A DNA stretch of 64,000 bases, taken from contig CP082844.1 in assembly GCA_019930625.1 (NCBI GenBank), forward strand, positions 5,146,001 through 5,210,000, given 5' to 3'. Made by a program: the position numbers and the translations under genes. Positions 54,983 to 63,463 of the stretch are shown one piece after another (position 1 is the first letter of the stretch; each line of letters begins with the position of its first letter). A model generated the notes under the pieces. That model ran no database searches. It was given only the letters and a program-made list of their open reading frames with translations, and was not told the origin of the DNA. The stretch is from Nocardia asteroides. GTDB taxonomy: Bacteria > Actinomycetota > Actinomycetes > Mycobacteriales > Mycobacteriaceae.

Positions 54983-55889
54983 GACGATGTCTCATGTGGC
55001 GTATTTCGTCAGCTTCTTGAAGCAGGTCAGCGCCGCGGCAAGGGTGAGGAACGCAGGGAAGTGTGTGGCTTTGCGGTCGTAGCGGATGTTGAGCCGGTGG
55101 TAGCCGGTGAGCCAGGAGATGGTGCGTTCGATGACCCAGCGGTGGCGGCCGAGGCGCTGGGAGGATTCGATGCCTTTGCGCGCGATGCGGACGGCGATAC
55201 CCCGATCACGCACCCATTGCCGCAGCTCGGCGGTGTCGTACGCCTTGTCGGCATGCAGTTCGGCCGGTTTGCGCCGACGCGGACCGCGCCGCGACCGAAC
55301 CGCGGGGACCGCCTTGACCAGCGGCCGCAATGCCTCGGCATCGTTGGTGTTGGCCGCCGAAACCGCCACCGACAGTGGTATTCCCGCCCGATCGGACAGT
55401 AGGTGGATTTTCGAGCCGGACTTGCCGCGGTCAACCGGGCTCGGGCCGGTCAGAGATCCCCCCTTTTCGCCCGGACGCTTGCTGCGTCGATCACCGCACG
55501 CGACCAGTCGATCAAGCCCTCGCTGCCGAGCTCATCGAGTATCGCGCGATGTAGCCGCCGCCAGAGACCGGCCTCGGTCCACACCGTGAACCGGCGGTGC
55601 GCCGTTGGAACGGTGACCCCGAATGACGGCGGCAGCATCCGCCACGCACACCCGCTGGTCAGCACGAATACCACTGCCGTGAACACCGCCCGCTCGTCGG
55701 TCGGAGCAGTACCCCCACCCTGCGGTCGTGACTCGAACTTCGGCAGCAACGGCTCCACCATCGCCCAAAGCTCGTCCGGAACGAGACGCTTCGACAACTT
55801 GTCCGACACGGCCGAACATCATGCACCACAACCGATCACAGTCCATCTCGACCCACCGATAACCAGTCACAGCGACATGAGACACGGTC
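54983..55889 (-). mobile_element. IS5-family (IS427-type) element, copy 1
   Basis: 907 bp, flanked by TAA on both sides (54980-54982 and 55890-55892), with imperfect terminal inverted repeats (GACCGTGTCTCATGT and GACGATGTCTCATGT). It is nearly identical, in inverted orientation, to copy 2 at 61546-62453. Confidence 0.93.
54992..55809 (-). CDS. IS5-family transposase, copy 1, programmed -1 frameshift
   Basis: OrfA (55450-55809, 119 residues, from SDKLSKRLVPDELWAMVEPL to VRAKRGDL) and OrfB (to 54992) are joined by a -1 shift at AAAAGGGGGG (complement of 55458-55467), giving AKRG-GSLTGPSPVDRGKSG. The fusion holds the DDE set: Asp in VIDAASVRAKRG, Asp in LHADKAYDT, and Glu in RHRWVIERTISWL. This copy looks intact, so it may supply transposase for both copies. 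Confidence 0.85.
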
Positions 55890-55959
55890 TAAGGCAAATC
55901 AACTCAGTGGCAGTGAGACACGCCACGATCTATCGCACCAATGGGGGATGATCGGAGTC

Positions 55960-57003
55960 ATGACCGACAGTGCCGCCCCCTCTGACCAAACAGCCTGATT
56001 GCCGAAGGAACTCGGCCCGATCGCATTGCGTCTCGCCCGAGTAGACCTACTGGCCCAGGAACTTGGGGAGTTGGCTGCGGCTTGGTCTCTCAACAGCCCG
56101 GTCGGCATAGAGCAGATCGCCCAGGAGTCCGGCGAACTGGCGGCTGTGGTGATCGGCGTTAGACCGATCCCGCCGTTGGCGTCGATGTTGTTCAGCGAGG
56201 CAATCCACCACTTGCGTGCCGCGATGGAGAATGTGCCGTTCTATCTCGTGGAGGAAGAACGTTGTTCGGCGATCCCCGAGAAGGACTCGCCGAGGATCAA
56301 GGTTCCGGTTCAAGACGATGCTACGAAGTTCTCTTCGTGGCAGGGCTCGGTGAAGAAGCACATCCCCGAGTTGGCGGCAGGAACCACACTCGGCGATCGC
56401 CTGATGAAGCTGCAGCCGTATATCGATACGGCGTCGCGCGTCCCGTCGATCAGTGAGCTACTGGGACGCATGATGGGCGTCAATGTCGACTACGAACACC
56501 CGATGTTGCTGCTGCAACGCTATTCAAACATCGATAAGCATCGCGTCATCCGCATGGCGGCAGCACGGACAATATTCAAGCGCGGAGACGCGCCGATGGT
56601 CAATGTCAGCCTTGAATTTCAGAACCTGGAGCCCGGGACAGTGCTGGCAACCACACGGCCGGGTGAGCCAGTGATGCTGGAGCTCAACTCGGCCGTCATG
56701 GTCGAATGTCCGGACAGCCCAACGATGGTCGGTCCGATGGTCGAATTGAGTTACCTGCACCGTCACGTGGCTGAAGTTGTTATCCCGACGCTTGTCACTG
56801 GGCGGTCTCTGCCGCAGTCGCTGCCGCCCGCGATCGATCTGGGTAACAGTGGCAAAACCGTGCACGAAAGGATTCAAGCGGGGGAGTGGTCCTATGCTCA
56901 CAACCGCTGGTCCTCCGCGGCGTTCGCGAACTTCGACGAGTGGTCGAGCATTCCGCCCGAGATTCTTGAAACCGCTCAACCTAATACGGGTGCGGAGGAG
57001 TAG
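55960..57003 (+). CDS. Hypothetical protein of actinobacterial mobile DNA, in-frame stop near start
   Basis: A frame starts at ATG 55960 (GGAG upstream), reads MTDSAAPSDQTA and hits TGA at 55996-55998. It continues in the same frame from TTG 55999 for 334 residues to 57003. Either the gene begins at the TTG or it carries a nonsense mutation at codon 13. The protein (SEAIHHLRAAMENVPFYLVE; LLLQRYSNIDKHRVIRMAAA) resembles widespread hypothetical proteins on actinobacterial mobile DNA; the IDKHR motif is typical. Function unknown. Confidence 0.65.
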
Positions 57004-57026
57004 ACGCCGCTCCGATTACAACTTTT

Positions 57027-57469
57027 GACGCGCCCGAGACAATCGATTCGCGACGGAAACCCGGCGCGACATCGTCGACGAAATCAGTGAACTCGTTGAC
57101 GCGCAGCTCGACAACTCCAGCAACCGGTCCGGATATGAATTCAACGCCAACCGAGAACGCTGCCGACACTGCGGCGGCTCAAATCACGCGACGCATGCGC
57201 GACATGCGACGCTGCGGCGGTACGACGAAGAATACGGGTACGCCGACGACGGCTCGACGGTATTGTGTCCCGGATCCGCCTACGAAAGCGAACGGACACC
57301 GCCCACGGGTTGGGTTCGCGGCCATCCCGAGAGCGACCTCGGTAGACGAACAGATTCGGGTAGCGTTGACGTCGATACCGATGGATCCGCACACAAGACG
57401 ATGAGGCTCCCGAAGCAGGCGCTCCAGGCGATCTCCGCGCAACGTCCGGTGCCGAGGTGTGGTGGGTGA
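57027..57469 (+). pseudogene. Zinc-ribbon-type gene remnant without start codon
   Basis: One plus-strand frame after a stop at about 57024 reads RFATETRRDIVDEISELVDA, SNRSGYEFNANRERCRHCGG, then EEYGYADDGSTVLCPGSAYE, and ends at 57469. The CxxC...C pattern suggests a zinc ribbon. No ATG/GTG/TTG with a ribosome-binding site opens it, so the 5' end is lost or mutated. Confidence 0.5.
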
Positions 57470-57582
57470 CGTATACCGTGCCGTGGGTGCGGGCCCTTGG
57501 TCGGTGTCGGCAACAGCCCGGTCGGTACCAGCGTCCCGGGTTCACGACTTGCGGCCGTTTTCACGGGGCCCGGGGCCTGTTT

Positions 57583-59265
57583 TCAGTCTGCTGCTGATCC
57601 GTATTTTTCTTGCATGGCTTGGCCGTGTTGTTTGGCCATGTGGTGGGCTTGGGTGGCGGTGATGTCGCGGTCGGCGAGCTTTTGGGCTATTTCACGTGCT
57701 GTCTGGGTGTGTTCGGCGCGCATCGGGGGGTTGTCGAGGGTCCAGGTGGGCGGGTATTGGTGGCCTTTGACGGGGTCGCGGAAGCCTGCGTCGCCAGCGG
57801 CGCGGTTGGCGAAGGCGTCCATGACGGTGCGGTCGGCGACCCGGCCGTCGATCATCGGCCGGTAGTTGGCGTATCCGTCGATGTGGCGGATGCCTTCCTC
57901 GGTGAATCGGATGCGCTCATTGTTTTCGATCATGGTGCGGCCGAGGATGCGGTCGGGGGAGTGGCGTGCCGAGGAGAGGTCTTCGGGGGCCAGGTCTAAG
58001 GTGCCTTCCAGGGAGTGCGGTTCGGCCAAGGTTTGCAGATCGACCCCGGCGATGGCTTGGACGAGGGGATCGGGGTCGTTTTTGCCGGCTTGGGCTTTGG
58101 TTTGTTCGTCGAAGGCGGTGCCCAGGATCATGTCGTGGATGCGGTCGGCGCGCCCGGGGTCGTAGTCCAGGGCCAGGGCGTGGGCGCGGGCCAGCTCGCC
58201 GGAGCGTAGTTCGTCGTAGCCGTCGGGGTTGTTCTTTTTGCGGCCGTCGCCGTAGTTGGCGTCGCTATAGGTGTCGGCCACCGCGGCGTCGAGTCGTTCG
58301 TGGGGTTGGGCGCCGATGTTGTCCAAGTGTTTTTGCAGCAGGCGCCCATCGTGGTCGAGGTCGAATCCATTGTGGTAGGTGGCCGGGGCTTGATATTCGA
58401 AACGTTCGAGCTCGCCGAAGAGCGTGTTGGCTCGTCCGATGTCGGGGTCGCCGTAGAGGGTGGAGGTGATGTGTTTACCGTTGGCGGCCAGCCGGACCGC
58501 GGTATCGGCATCGGGGTGGTTGAGGGCTTGCTCCGGCAGGAAGGACCGTACGGCGTCGATTTCGCGTTGCATCACGTGCGCTTCCAGCGGGGGCTGAGTC
58601 GGGTCGAGCAGCCGGGCCCGCATCAGCTTGAGGTCCTTGACATCCTTGCTGAGCCTGCGTTCGTCCTTGAGCGCGTAGACGTCGGGAAGGCTGGCGACCC
58701 AGATCCCTTCCGGTGTGCGCCACGCACGGCGGGCCAACTCGCCATGCGAGGGCTCGTATTTGCGCTGGTGCATGACCTCGAGGTCGCCGTTTCTCAACGC
58801 TGTAATTCCGTCGGAGAATCGGTGTTCCGACCAGCCGGGTTGGTCCCGCATATACCGGTACGCGGCCTCGGACACCTTCACGTCGAGGTGGTGCGAGAAG
58901 CGGACCGGAGTTCCGAAGGCGAGGTTCATCGCGGTGCTACCGGTGATGAGGGCCTCTCGTGACACGTTCTCCCCCAATGGGGCGAGCCGGGCCGCCAGCG
59001 ACGGCTGCTTCGACACCACCCCCGGCACACCGTCGCCCACCTCGGGGGTGGGGCGATCAGTGACCTCCACACGCCCGAACCCGGACGCGGCTCGCTCGAG
59101 CGGAACTCGCCCTTCACGGTCCTTGTCGACCACTGTCTCGACAAACTTCTCTACACCCTTTGCGGCCCCCCGAGACGGCTGCTCAGCTGCCGAACCCATG
59201 CCCGGCGCAAGAGCCCTGAGCCTGTCACCCATCCTGCGAAGCCAGTCCGCCGACCCCCGTACCAC
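57583..59265 (-). CDS. Large accessory protein with nucleotidyltransferase-like and HD-like parts
   Basis: The 560-residue protein has a charged N-terminus (~90 residues), then a region resembling AbiEii-type nucleotidyltransferases: EALITGSTAMNLAFG (GS motif), HHLDVKV, and DVYALKDERRLSKDVKDLKL, the usual helix after the active site. The C-terminal half has ARAHALALDYDPGRADRIHDMILGTAFDEQ (His ... HD) and further acidic motifs, suggesting an HD-type metal site. The FDLDHDGRLL segment resembles an EF-hand-like loop. Start is uncertain (GTG 59265 or ATG 59232). It lies between the two IS copies. The domain calls are by eye and tentative. Confidence 0.6.
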   Translation of the reverse strand: MVRGSADWLRRMGDRLRALAPGMGSAAEQPSRGAAKGVEKFVETVVDKDREGRVPLERAASGFGRVEVTDRPTPEVGDGVPGVVSKQPSLAARLAPLGENVSREALITGSTAMNLAFGTPVRFSHHLDVKVSEAAYRYMRDQPGWSEHRFSDGITALRNGDLEVMHQRKYEPSHGELARRAWRTPEGIWVASLPDVYALKDERRLSKDVKDLKLMRARLLDPTQPPLEAHVMQREIDAVRSFLPEQALNHPDADTAVRLAANGKHITSTLYGDPDIGRANTLFGELERFEYQAPATYHNGFDLDHDGRLLQKHLDNIGAQPHERLDAAVADTYSDANYGDGRKKNNPDGYDELRSGELARAHALALDYDPGRADRIHDMILGTAFDEQTKAQAGKNDPDPLVQAIAGVDLQTLAEPHSLEGTLDLAPEDLSSARHSPDRILGRTMIENNERIRFTEEGIRHIDGYANYRPMIDGRVADRTVMDAFANRAAGDAGFRDPVKGHQYPPTWTLDNPPMRAEHTQTAREIAQKLADRDITATQAHHMAKQHGQAMQEKYGSAAD

Positions 59266-59277
59266 CGCGCGACCCTA

Positions 59278-59840
59278 CCACCCAAAAACAATGGAGTTTC
59301 GCCAACCAGCTTGTCCTGCAACATGTTTTATGTTATGGATCGCTGGCCGACAGTGTACCAACGAGCAGCCCACGCCTCCCACACCATCGATCTGTGAGGG
59401 GGCGCACTCCATCCGACGGGAAGTCCGATGCGCCGGTGCGCGACTTCGGCGCCCGCAGCACCCCGGCCGCTCCCCTCCGGGCCCGCCCCGATATTTGCCC
59501 GCCCGCCGGGCAGCCGCGCTCACGTCGGATGTTTCACGTCGATCGGCCGAGGCAACTGAACGTCGTGTTGGGGTACGCTCCAACACCACGTTCGAAGCGA
59601 GGCTAACAGCGTCAAGGCGAGGCCCTTCGCTGAATTTCCTGACGCAAGTCCGCCTGGCTTACAGAGGCCATCCGAGCGCCTGGGTGGTTCTACATGTCAT
59701 CTACGACACCACTTATAGGTGGGTCTGAACGTCACTGGTGATCCGAAGATGTTGGTACAGACGAATTTCGGCGTCACCGGGCCGTGATGGTGGTAGGTTG
59801 CGCTGCAACGTTCTGTGTGCTTCAGCTGAAGGAGACGACC
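59278..59840. other. Intergenic region, nothing recognised
   Basis: About 560 bp between the large accessory protein (divergent) and the chitin-binding protein gene. It has an AT-rich patch near 59318-59345 that could be a promoter. It ends with AAGGAG, the ribosome-binding site of the next gene. Confidence 0.5.
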
Positions 59841-60167
59841 GTGCGACTCGCCCGTATCCTCGCTCTGTCCGCCGGTGCGCTGCTGCTCGGTTCCGGTCTC
59901 ACGCTCGCCGCCGGGTCCTCGGCCGGCGCGGAGGGCGTTGGACTCGACGTCGCCGCCTTCAGCTGTCCCCAGCCCGACGGCCTCTTCCCGCACCCAGAGG
60001 ACGTGACGAGGTACGTTGAGTGCTCGAACAACATCGCGACCGTTCAATCGTGTCCGTCCGGCCTGCATTGGAACCGGAATGGCCAGTACTGCGACTGGCC
60101 GTCCAGCGCGGGGGCGGTGGCTGACGAATACCAATCCGGCCAAGGCTCGGCCCGGCATCGGTCTTAA
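59841..60167 (+). CDS. Secreted peritrophin-A (CBM14) chitin-binding-like protein
   Basis: The 108-residue protein starts at GTG with AAGGAG upstream. It has a signal peptide (LARILALSAGALLLGSG, cleaved near SSAGAEG) and one peritrophin-A domain (residues ~36-85): FSCPQPDGLFPHPEDVTRYV, ECSNN, VQSCPSGLHWN, QYCDWPSSAG. Canonical CBM14 has six Cys paired 1-3, 2-6 and 4-5. Here Cys2 (Val in PEDVT) and Cys6 (Ala after SSAG) are both missing, so exactly one disulfide is lost and the other two remain. Role: probable chitin or glycan binding outside the cell. Such domains are typical of arthropods and rare in bacteria. Confidence 0.85.
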   Translation: MRLARILALSAGALLLGSGLTLAAGSSAGAEGVGLDVAAFSCPQPDGLFPHPEDVTRYVECSNNIATVQSCPSGLHWNRNGQYCDWPSSAGAVADEYQSGQGSARHRS

Positions 60168-60413
60168 CCCCGCCACCAGGCCGAAACCATGCGAGCACGC
60201 CCCGGCTTGTTCTGATGGCCAGGGAAGTCGAGGCTGAACATCTCGTTCCAGGTATTGCGCCCGGCTTCGCAGGGGGCGGTGCGGCGTGTCGCGCTCTCGT
60301 TCAGAAGCTGCGTGGCTCGACCGAGCTGAAGGACTGGGTGGCTCGGTTCCCGACGCTCGAGATCTCCGCTCAGTGGTGAGCAGAACGAACAGTGGGGTAA
60401 GCGTTTTGGAGAT

Positions 60414-61010
60414 CAAGGATGCACCCCCGATAACGCGGCGATACGCAGGGCATCGGCCCACTTCACCGCATCCGGCGTGAAGTCCTCCCGGCACTTGCCC
60501 AGTCGCTCTGCGCGATTTCCAGCACCGCCGGGTCGGCGGTGCTGATTCCCGGAGTCCGACGCGCGCTCCGGTGATGTGGGCATCGCGGCGGATCGCGGTG
60601 AGGAGTTGGCTGCGCAGAGGTACGGGTAGCCCAGTGCTGTAGAGGGATCGCGCCCAGCTGGCGTTGGGTGGCGGGTTGGGTGCCGCTGCGGAGCGGGCGG
60701 TATCTGCTTCGCTGGTTGTCCCAGTGGCCGTGGACGTCGATCTGGCCGGGCAGGGTGTGGTAGGCCACCTTGTCGTCCCATGAGCTGGATGTGCGGCGGG
60801 TCCAGGTGTGGATCGGTCGCGGATGGTGGTGAGGTCTTCGTCGACCCAGTCGCGGATCATCAGGCGTCCGCTGGAGGGGACGGTGATGGCGTGGGAGCGT
60901 CCGTGTGGGTAGTGGGCCGGGTCGCGGTCGAGGTGCGCGGCGACTTGCAATACCGCAGCACGGATACTACTGAACCGAGCCCTCGCACGCGGCACAGCCC
61001 GAGCGGCGCC
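60414..61010 (-). pseudogene. Decayed gene in several frames
   Basis: Protein-like segments occur on the minus strand in alternating frames: LQVAAHLDRDPAHYPHGRSH and LMIRDWVDEDLTTIRDRS, then VAYHTLPGQIDVHGHWDNQR, then LRSQLLTAIRRDAHITG, then REDFTPDAVKWADALRIAAL ending at about 60414. At least three frameshifts separate them. The original family is not recognised. Confidence 0.5.
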
Positions 61011-61234
61011 GGTTGAGCGACCCTGGGCCCACGCCCAGCAACCTGACCTTGCCCGTCCCTGCACGTACGGGTGTGAGGGCGATGATCACGGTGCCCGCCC
61101 CTTCTCGTCGTTCCGAACTACGCCGATTCGGCGGTCCGGTATGCGATCCTGGGCAGGATGCGAGCGCTCGATCGATTGCTGGAGAACGAAGTTCCGTACG
61201 CGAAGAGACTGGATCTCATCATGGAGGGTTCCTC

Positions 61235-61519
61235 ATGCGTGTCGTTTCCGGGCTGGCAACAGCTCTAGGGGCAACAGTGACATGGCTGACGCTGGTGTCG
61301 TCACCGGCGATGGCCGAGTTCGCCGCAGCCGTCGACACAGAGACGCTGGTGTCCTTCGAATTCGGCTCGGGCGGAGCCCGCAGTGAATGCCACAGCGGAA
61401 AGTTCCTGTGCGAGCCAGAAGAATTCAAATGCGACAACGACAGATGCGTTCAGAAACAATGGCTGTGCGACGGCGACGACGACTGTGGCGACGGATCCGA
61501 CGAAAGGAACTGTCAGTAG
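61235..61519 (+). CDS. Secreted LDL-receptor class A domain protein
   Basis: The 94-residue protein has ATGGAGG upstream of ATG 61235, a signal peptide ([21 protein letters not shown]) and one complete LDLa module at the C-terminus: [13 protein letters not shown], then WLCDGDDDC, then DGSDERNC. All six cysteines and the calcium-cage residues (W, D, D, D and E of [12 protein letters not shown]) are present. LDLa domains bind ligands through a Ca-stabilised acidic loop and are almost exclusively animal. Codons here (AAA, GAA, AGA, AGG) are more A-rich than in neighbours. It ends 26 bp before IS copy 2. Confidence 0.88.
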   Translation: MRVVSGLATALGATVTWLTLVSSPAMAEFAAAVDTETLVSFEFGSGGARSECHSGKFLCEPEEFKCDNDRCVQKQWLCDGDDDCGDGSDERNCQ

Positions 61520-61545
61520 AACCCACGTGATTCGGTGTCCGCTAA

Positions 61546-62453
61546 GACCGTGTCTCATGTCGCTGTGACTGGTTATCGGTGGGTCGAGATGGACTGTGAT
61601 CGGTTGTGGTGCATGATGTTCGGCCGTGTCGGACAAGTTGTCGAAGCGTCTCGTTCCGGACGAGCTTTGGGCGATGGTGGAGCCGTTGCTGCCGAAGTTC
61701 GAGCCACGACCGCAGGGTGGGGGTACTGCTCCGACCGACGAGCGGGCGGTGTTCACGGCAGTGGTATTCGTGCTGACCAGCGGGTGTGCGTGGCGGATGC
61801 TGCCGCCGTCATTCGGGGTCACCGTTCCAACGGCGCACCGCCGGTTCACGGTGTGGACCGAGGCCGGTCTCTGGCGGCGGCTACATCGCGCGATACTCGA
61901 TGAGCTCGGCAGCGAGGGCTTGATCGACTGGTCGCGTGCGGTGATCGACGCAGCAAGCGTCCGGGCGAAAAGGGGGGATCTCTGACCGGCCCGAGCCCGG
62001 TTGACCGCGGCAAAGTCCGGCTCGAAAATCCACCTACTGTCCGATCGGGCGGGAATACCACTGTCGGTGGCGGTTTCGGCGGCCAACACCAACGATGCCG
62101 AGGCATTGCGGCCGCTGGTCAAGGCGGTCCCCGCGGTTCGGTCGCGGCGCGGTCCGCGTCGGCGCAAACCGGCCGAACTGCATGCCGACAAGGCGTACGA
62201 CACCGCCGAGCTGCGGCAATGGGTGCGTGATCGGGGTATCGCCGTCCGCATCGCGCGCAAAGGCATCGAATCCTCCCAGCGCCTCGGCCGCCACCGCTGG
62301 GTCATCGAACGCACCATCTCCTGGCTCACCGGCTACCACCGGCTCAACATCCGCTACGACCGCAAAGCCACACACTTCCCTGCGTTCCTCACCCTTGCCG
62401 CGGCGCTGACCTGCTTCAAGAAGCTGACGAAATACGCCACATGAGACATCGTC
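61546..62453 (+). mobile_element. IS5-family (IS427-type) element, copy 2
   Basis: 908 bp flanked by TAA (61543-61545 and 62454-62456). It is the inverted near-identical partner of copy 1, with the same terminal repeats. It differs by one inserted A (62012-62014 AAA against AA in copy 1) and at least one substitution (Pro for Ser in OrfA). Confidence 0.93.
61626..62444 (+). pseudogene. IS5-family transposase, copy 2, disrupted by a 1-bp insertion
   Basis: OrfA (61626-61985) is intact, with the slippery AAAAGGGGGG at 61968-61977. The extra A at 62012-62014 puts OrfB (to 62444) back into the OrfA frame behind its stop. A -1 shifted product would therefore run out of frame after GPSPVDRGK. Full-length transposase should not be made. 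The element could still be mobilised in trans by copy 1. Confidence 0.8.
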
Positions 62454-62663
62454 TAAGAGGCGGGACTCGAGGTTCTCAGTTCCGCGGAAGTGTAGGCGCG
62501 GATGGTGCAATGGCCGCCGGGCCGCTTTCCTCGACGGAGTCCACGCAGCGCGTTGGCGGTGCGCAGGCCGGCATCGGCCGATCGTGACCGCGTCAGCTCC
62601 GCTGCTCGAGGCCCGATCCCGTTGGCTCGGCCGTGGCGAATGCCGGTGATTCTGGAGCGGAAG

Positions 62664-63434
62664 ATGCCGGAGTTTCCGGAGTGGTCGCGGCAGCAGCCAT
62701 GGGGCATGCGTCTGGAGTCGGGCCTGGCCCGGGGCGATGGCGGTGGGCCCCGGCCGCGCGTGCGTCGTCGTGGTCGACGTCTTGTCGTCACGACGTCGGT
62801 GTCGGTCGCGGTCGAAGCCGGGACATACGTGCTGCCCTACCCGTGGCGCGACGGCGAGGCCACGCAGTTCGCGGCGCGGCACGACGCGGCGCTGGCGGTA
62901 GGGCGGCGAGCGGTGTCCCAGCGGCAGCCGTGGTCGCTGTCTCCGGCGGCGTTGCGGCGCGCGCCGGTCGCGGCTCGGCTCGTCCTGCCCTCGCCGAATG
63001 GTTCGGCCATCTGCGCGGCCGTGACCGGTGTGCCGGTGGTCGCGGCCTGCCTGCGCAACGCGAGCGCCGTCGCCCGCTGGATCGTGGAACGAGGGTGGGG
63101 CACCGTGCAGCGGCCGGTGGCCGTGATCGCCGTCGGCGAGCATTGGCCCGGACGCGACGCATTGCGGCCCGCGGTCGAGGATTGGCTGGGCGCGGGAGCG
63201 GTCGCCGCGGCGCTGGCCCGCGGCGGAGCGGGGCCGCTGTCCGCGGAGGCTGCTGCGGCCGCGGCGGCACACGAGGGGGTCGCCGACGTCGCGGCGCTGA
63301 TCCGCGACAGCGCTTCCGGCCGGGAGCTGGCCCGAGGCGGGTTCGCGCAGGATGTCGCGGTGGCCACCGAACTCGACGTCAGCCAGGTGGTGCCGGTGCG
63401 CGCCGAGGCAGCCTTCGCCGACGCCGTCCGATGA
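62664..63434 (+). CDS. ComB-like 2-phosphosulfolactate phosphatase family protein with compensated frameshifts
   Basis: The ~256-residue protein resembles the ComB (2-phosphosulfolactate phosphatase) family: MPEFPEWSRQQPWGMRLE, SVSVAVEAGTYVLPYPWRDG, LPSPNGSAICA, NASAVARWI and IAVGEHWP. Between about 62731 and 62789 the reading frame is displaced: the expected AMAVGPGRACVVVVDVLSFT lies one frame away. One extra G in GGGG near 62731 and one missing T near 62788 (GTCGTCACG for GTCGTTCACG) account for it. The altered stretch includes the conserved VDVLSFTT strand, so activity is doubtful unless these are sequencing errors. GGAG precedes ATG 62664. Confidence 0.78.
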   Translation: MPEFPEWSRQQPWGMRLESGLARGDGGGPRPRVRRRGRRLVVTTSVSVAVEAGTYVLPYPWRDGEATQFAARHDAALAVGRRAVSQRQPWSLSPAALRRAPVAARLVLPSPNGSAICAAVTGVPVVAACLRNASAVARWIVERGWGTVQRPVAVIAVGEHWPGRDALRPAVEDWLGAGAVAAALARGGAGPLSAEAAAAAAAHEGVADVAALIRDSASGRELARGGFAQDVAVATELDVSQVVPVRAEAAFADAVR

Positions 63435-63463
63435 CCGTGGGCGCGCGCCGCGGCCGGTCGGCG

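Noticed and set aside
59697..61064. 455-codon minus-strand open frame
   Set aside because: Only short stretches look protein-like and they change frame. The frame is antisense to the CBM14 gene. Kept only as a pseudogene segment at 60414-61010.
62034..63272. 412-codon minus-strand frame spanning IS copy 2 and the ComB-like gene
   Set aside because: Antisense to both well-supported genes, and crosses an IS end.
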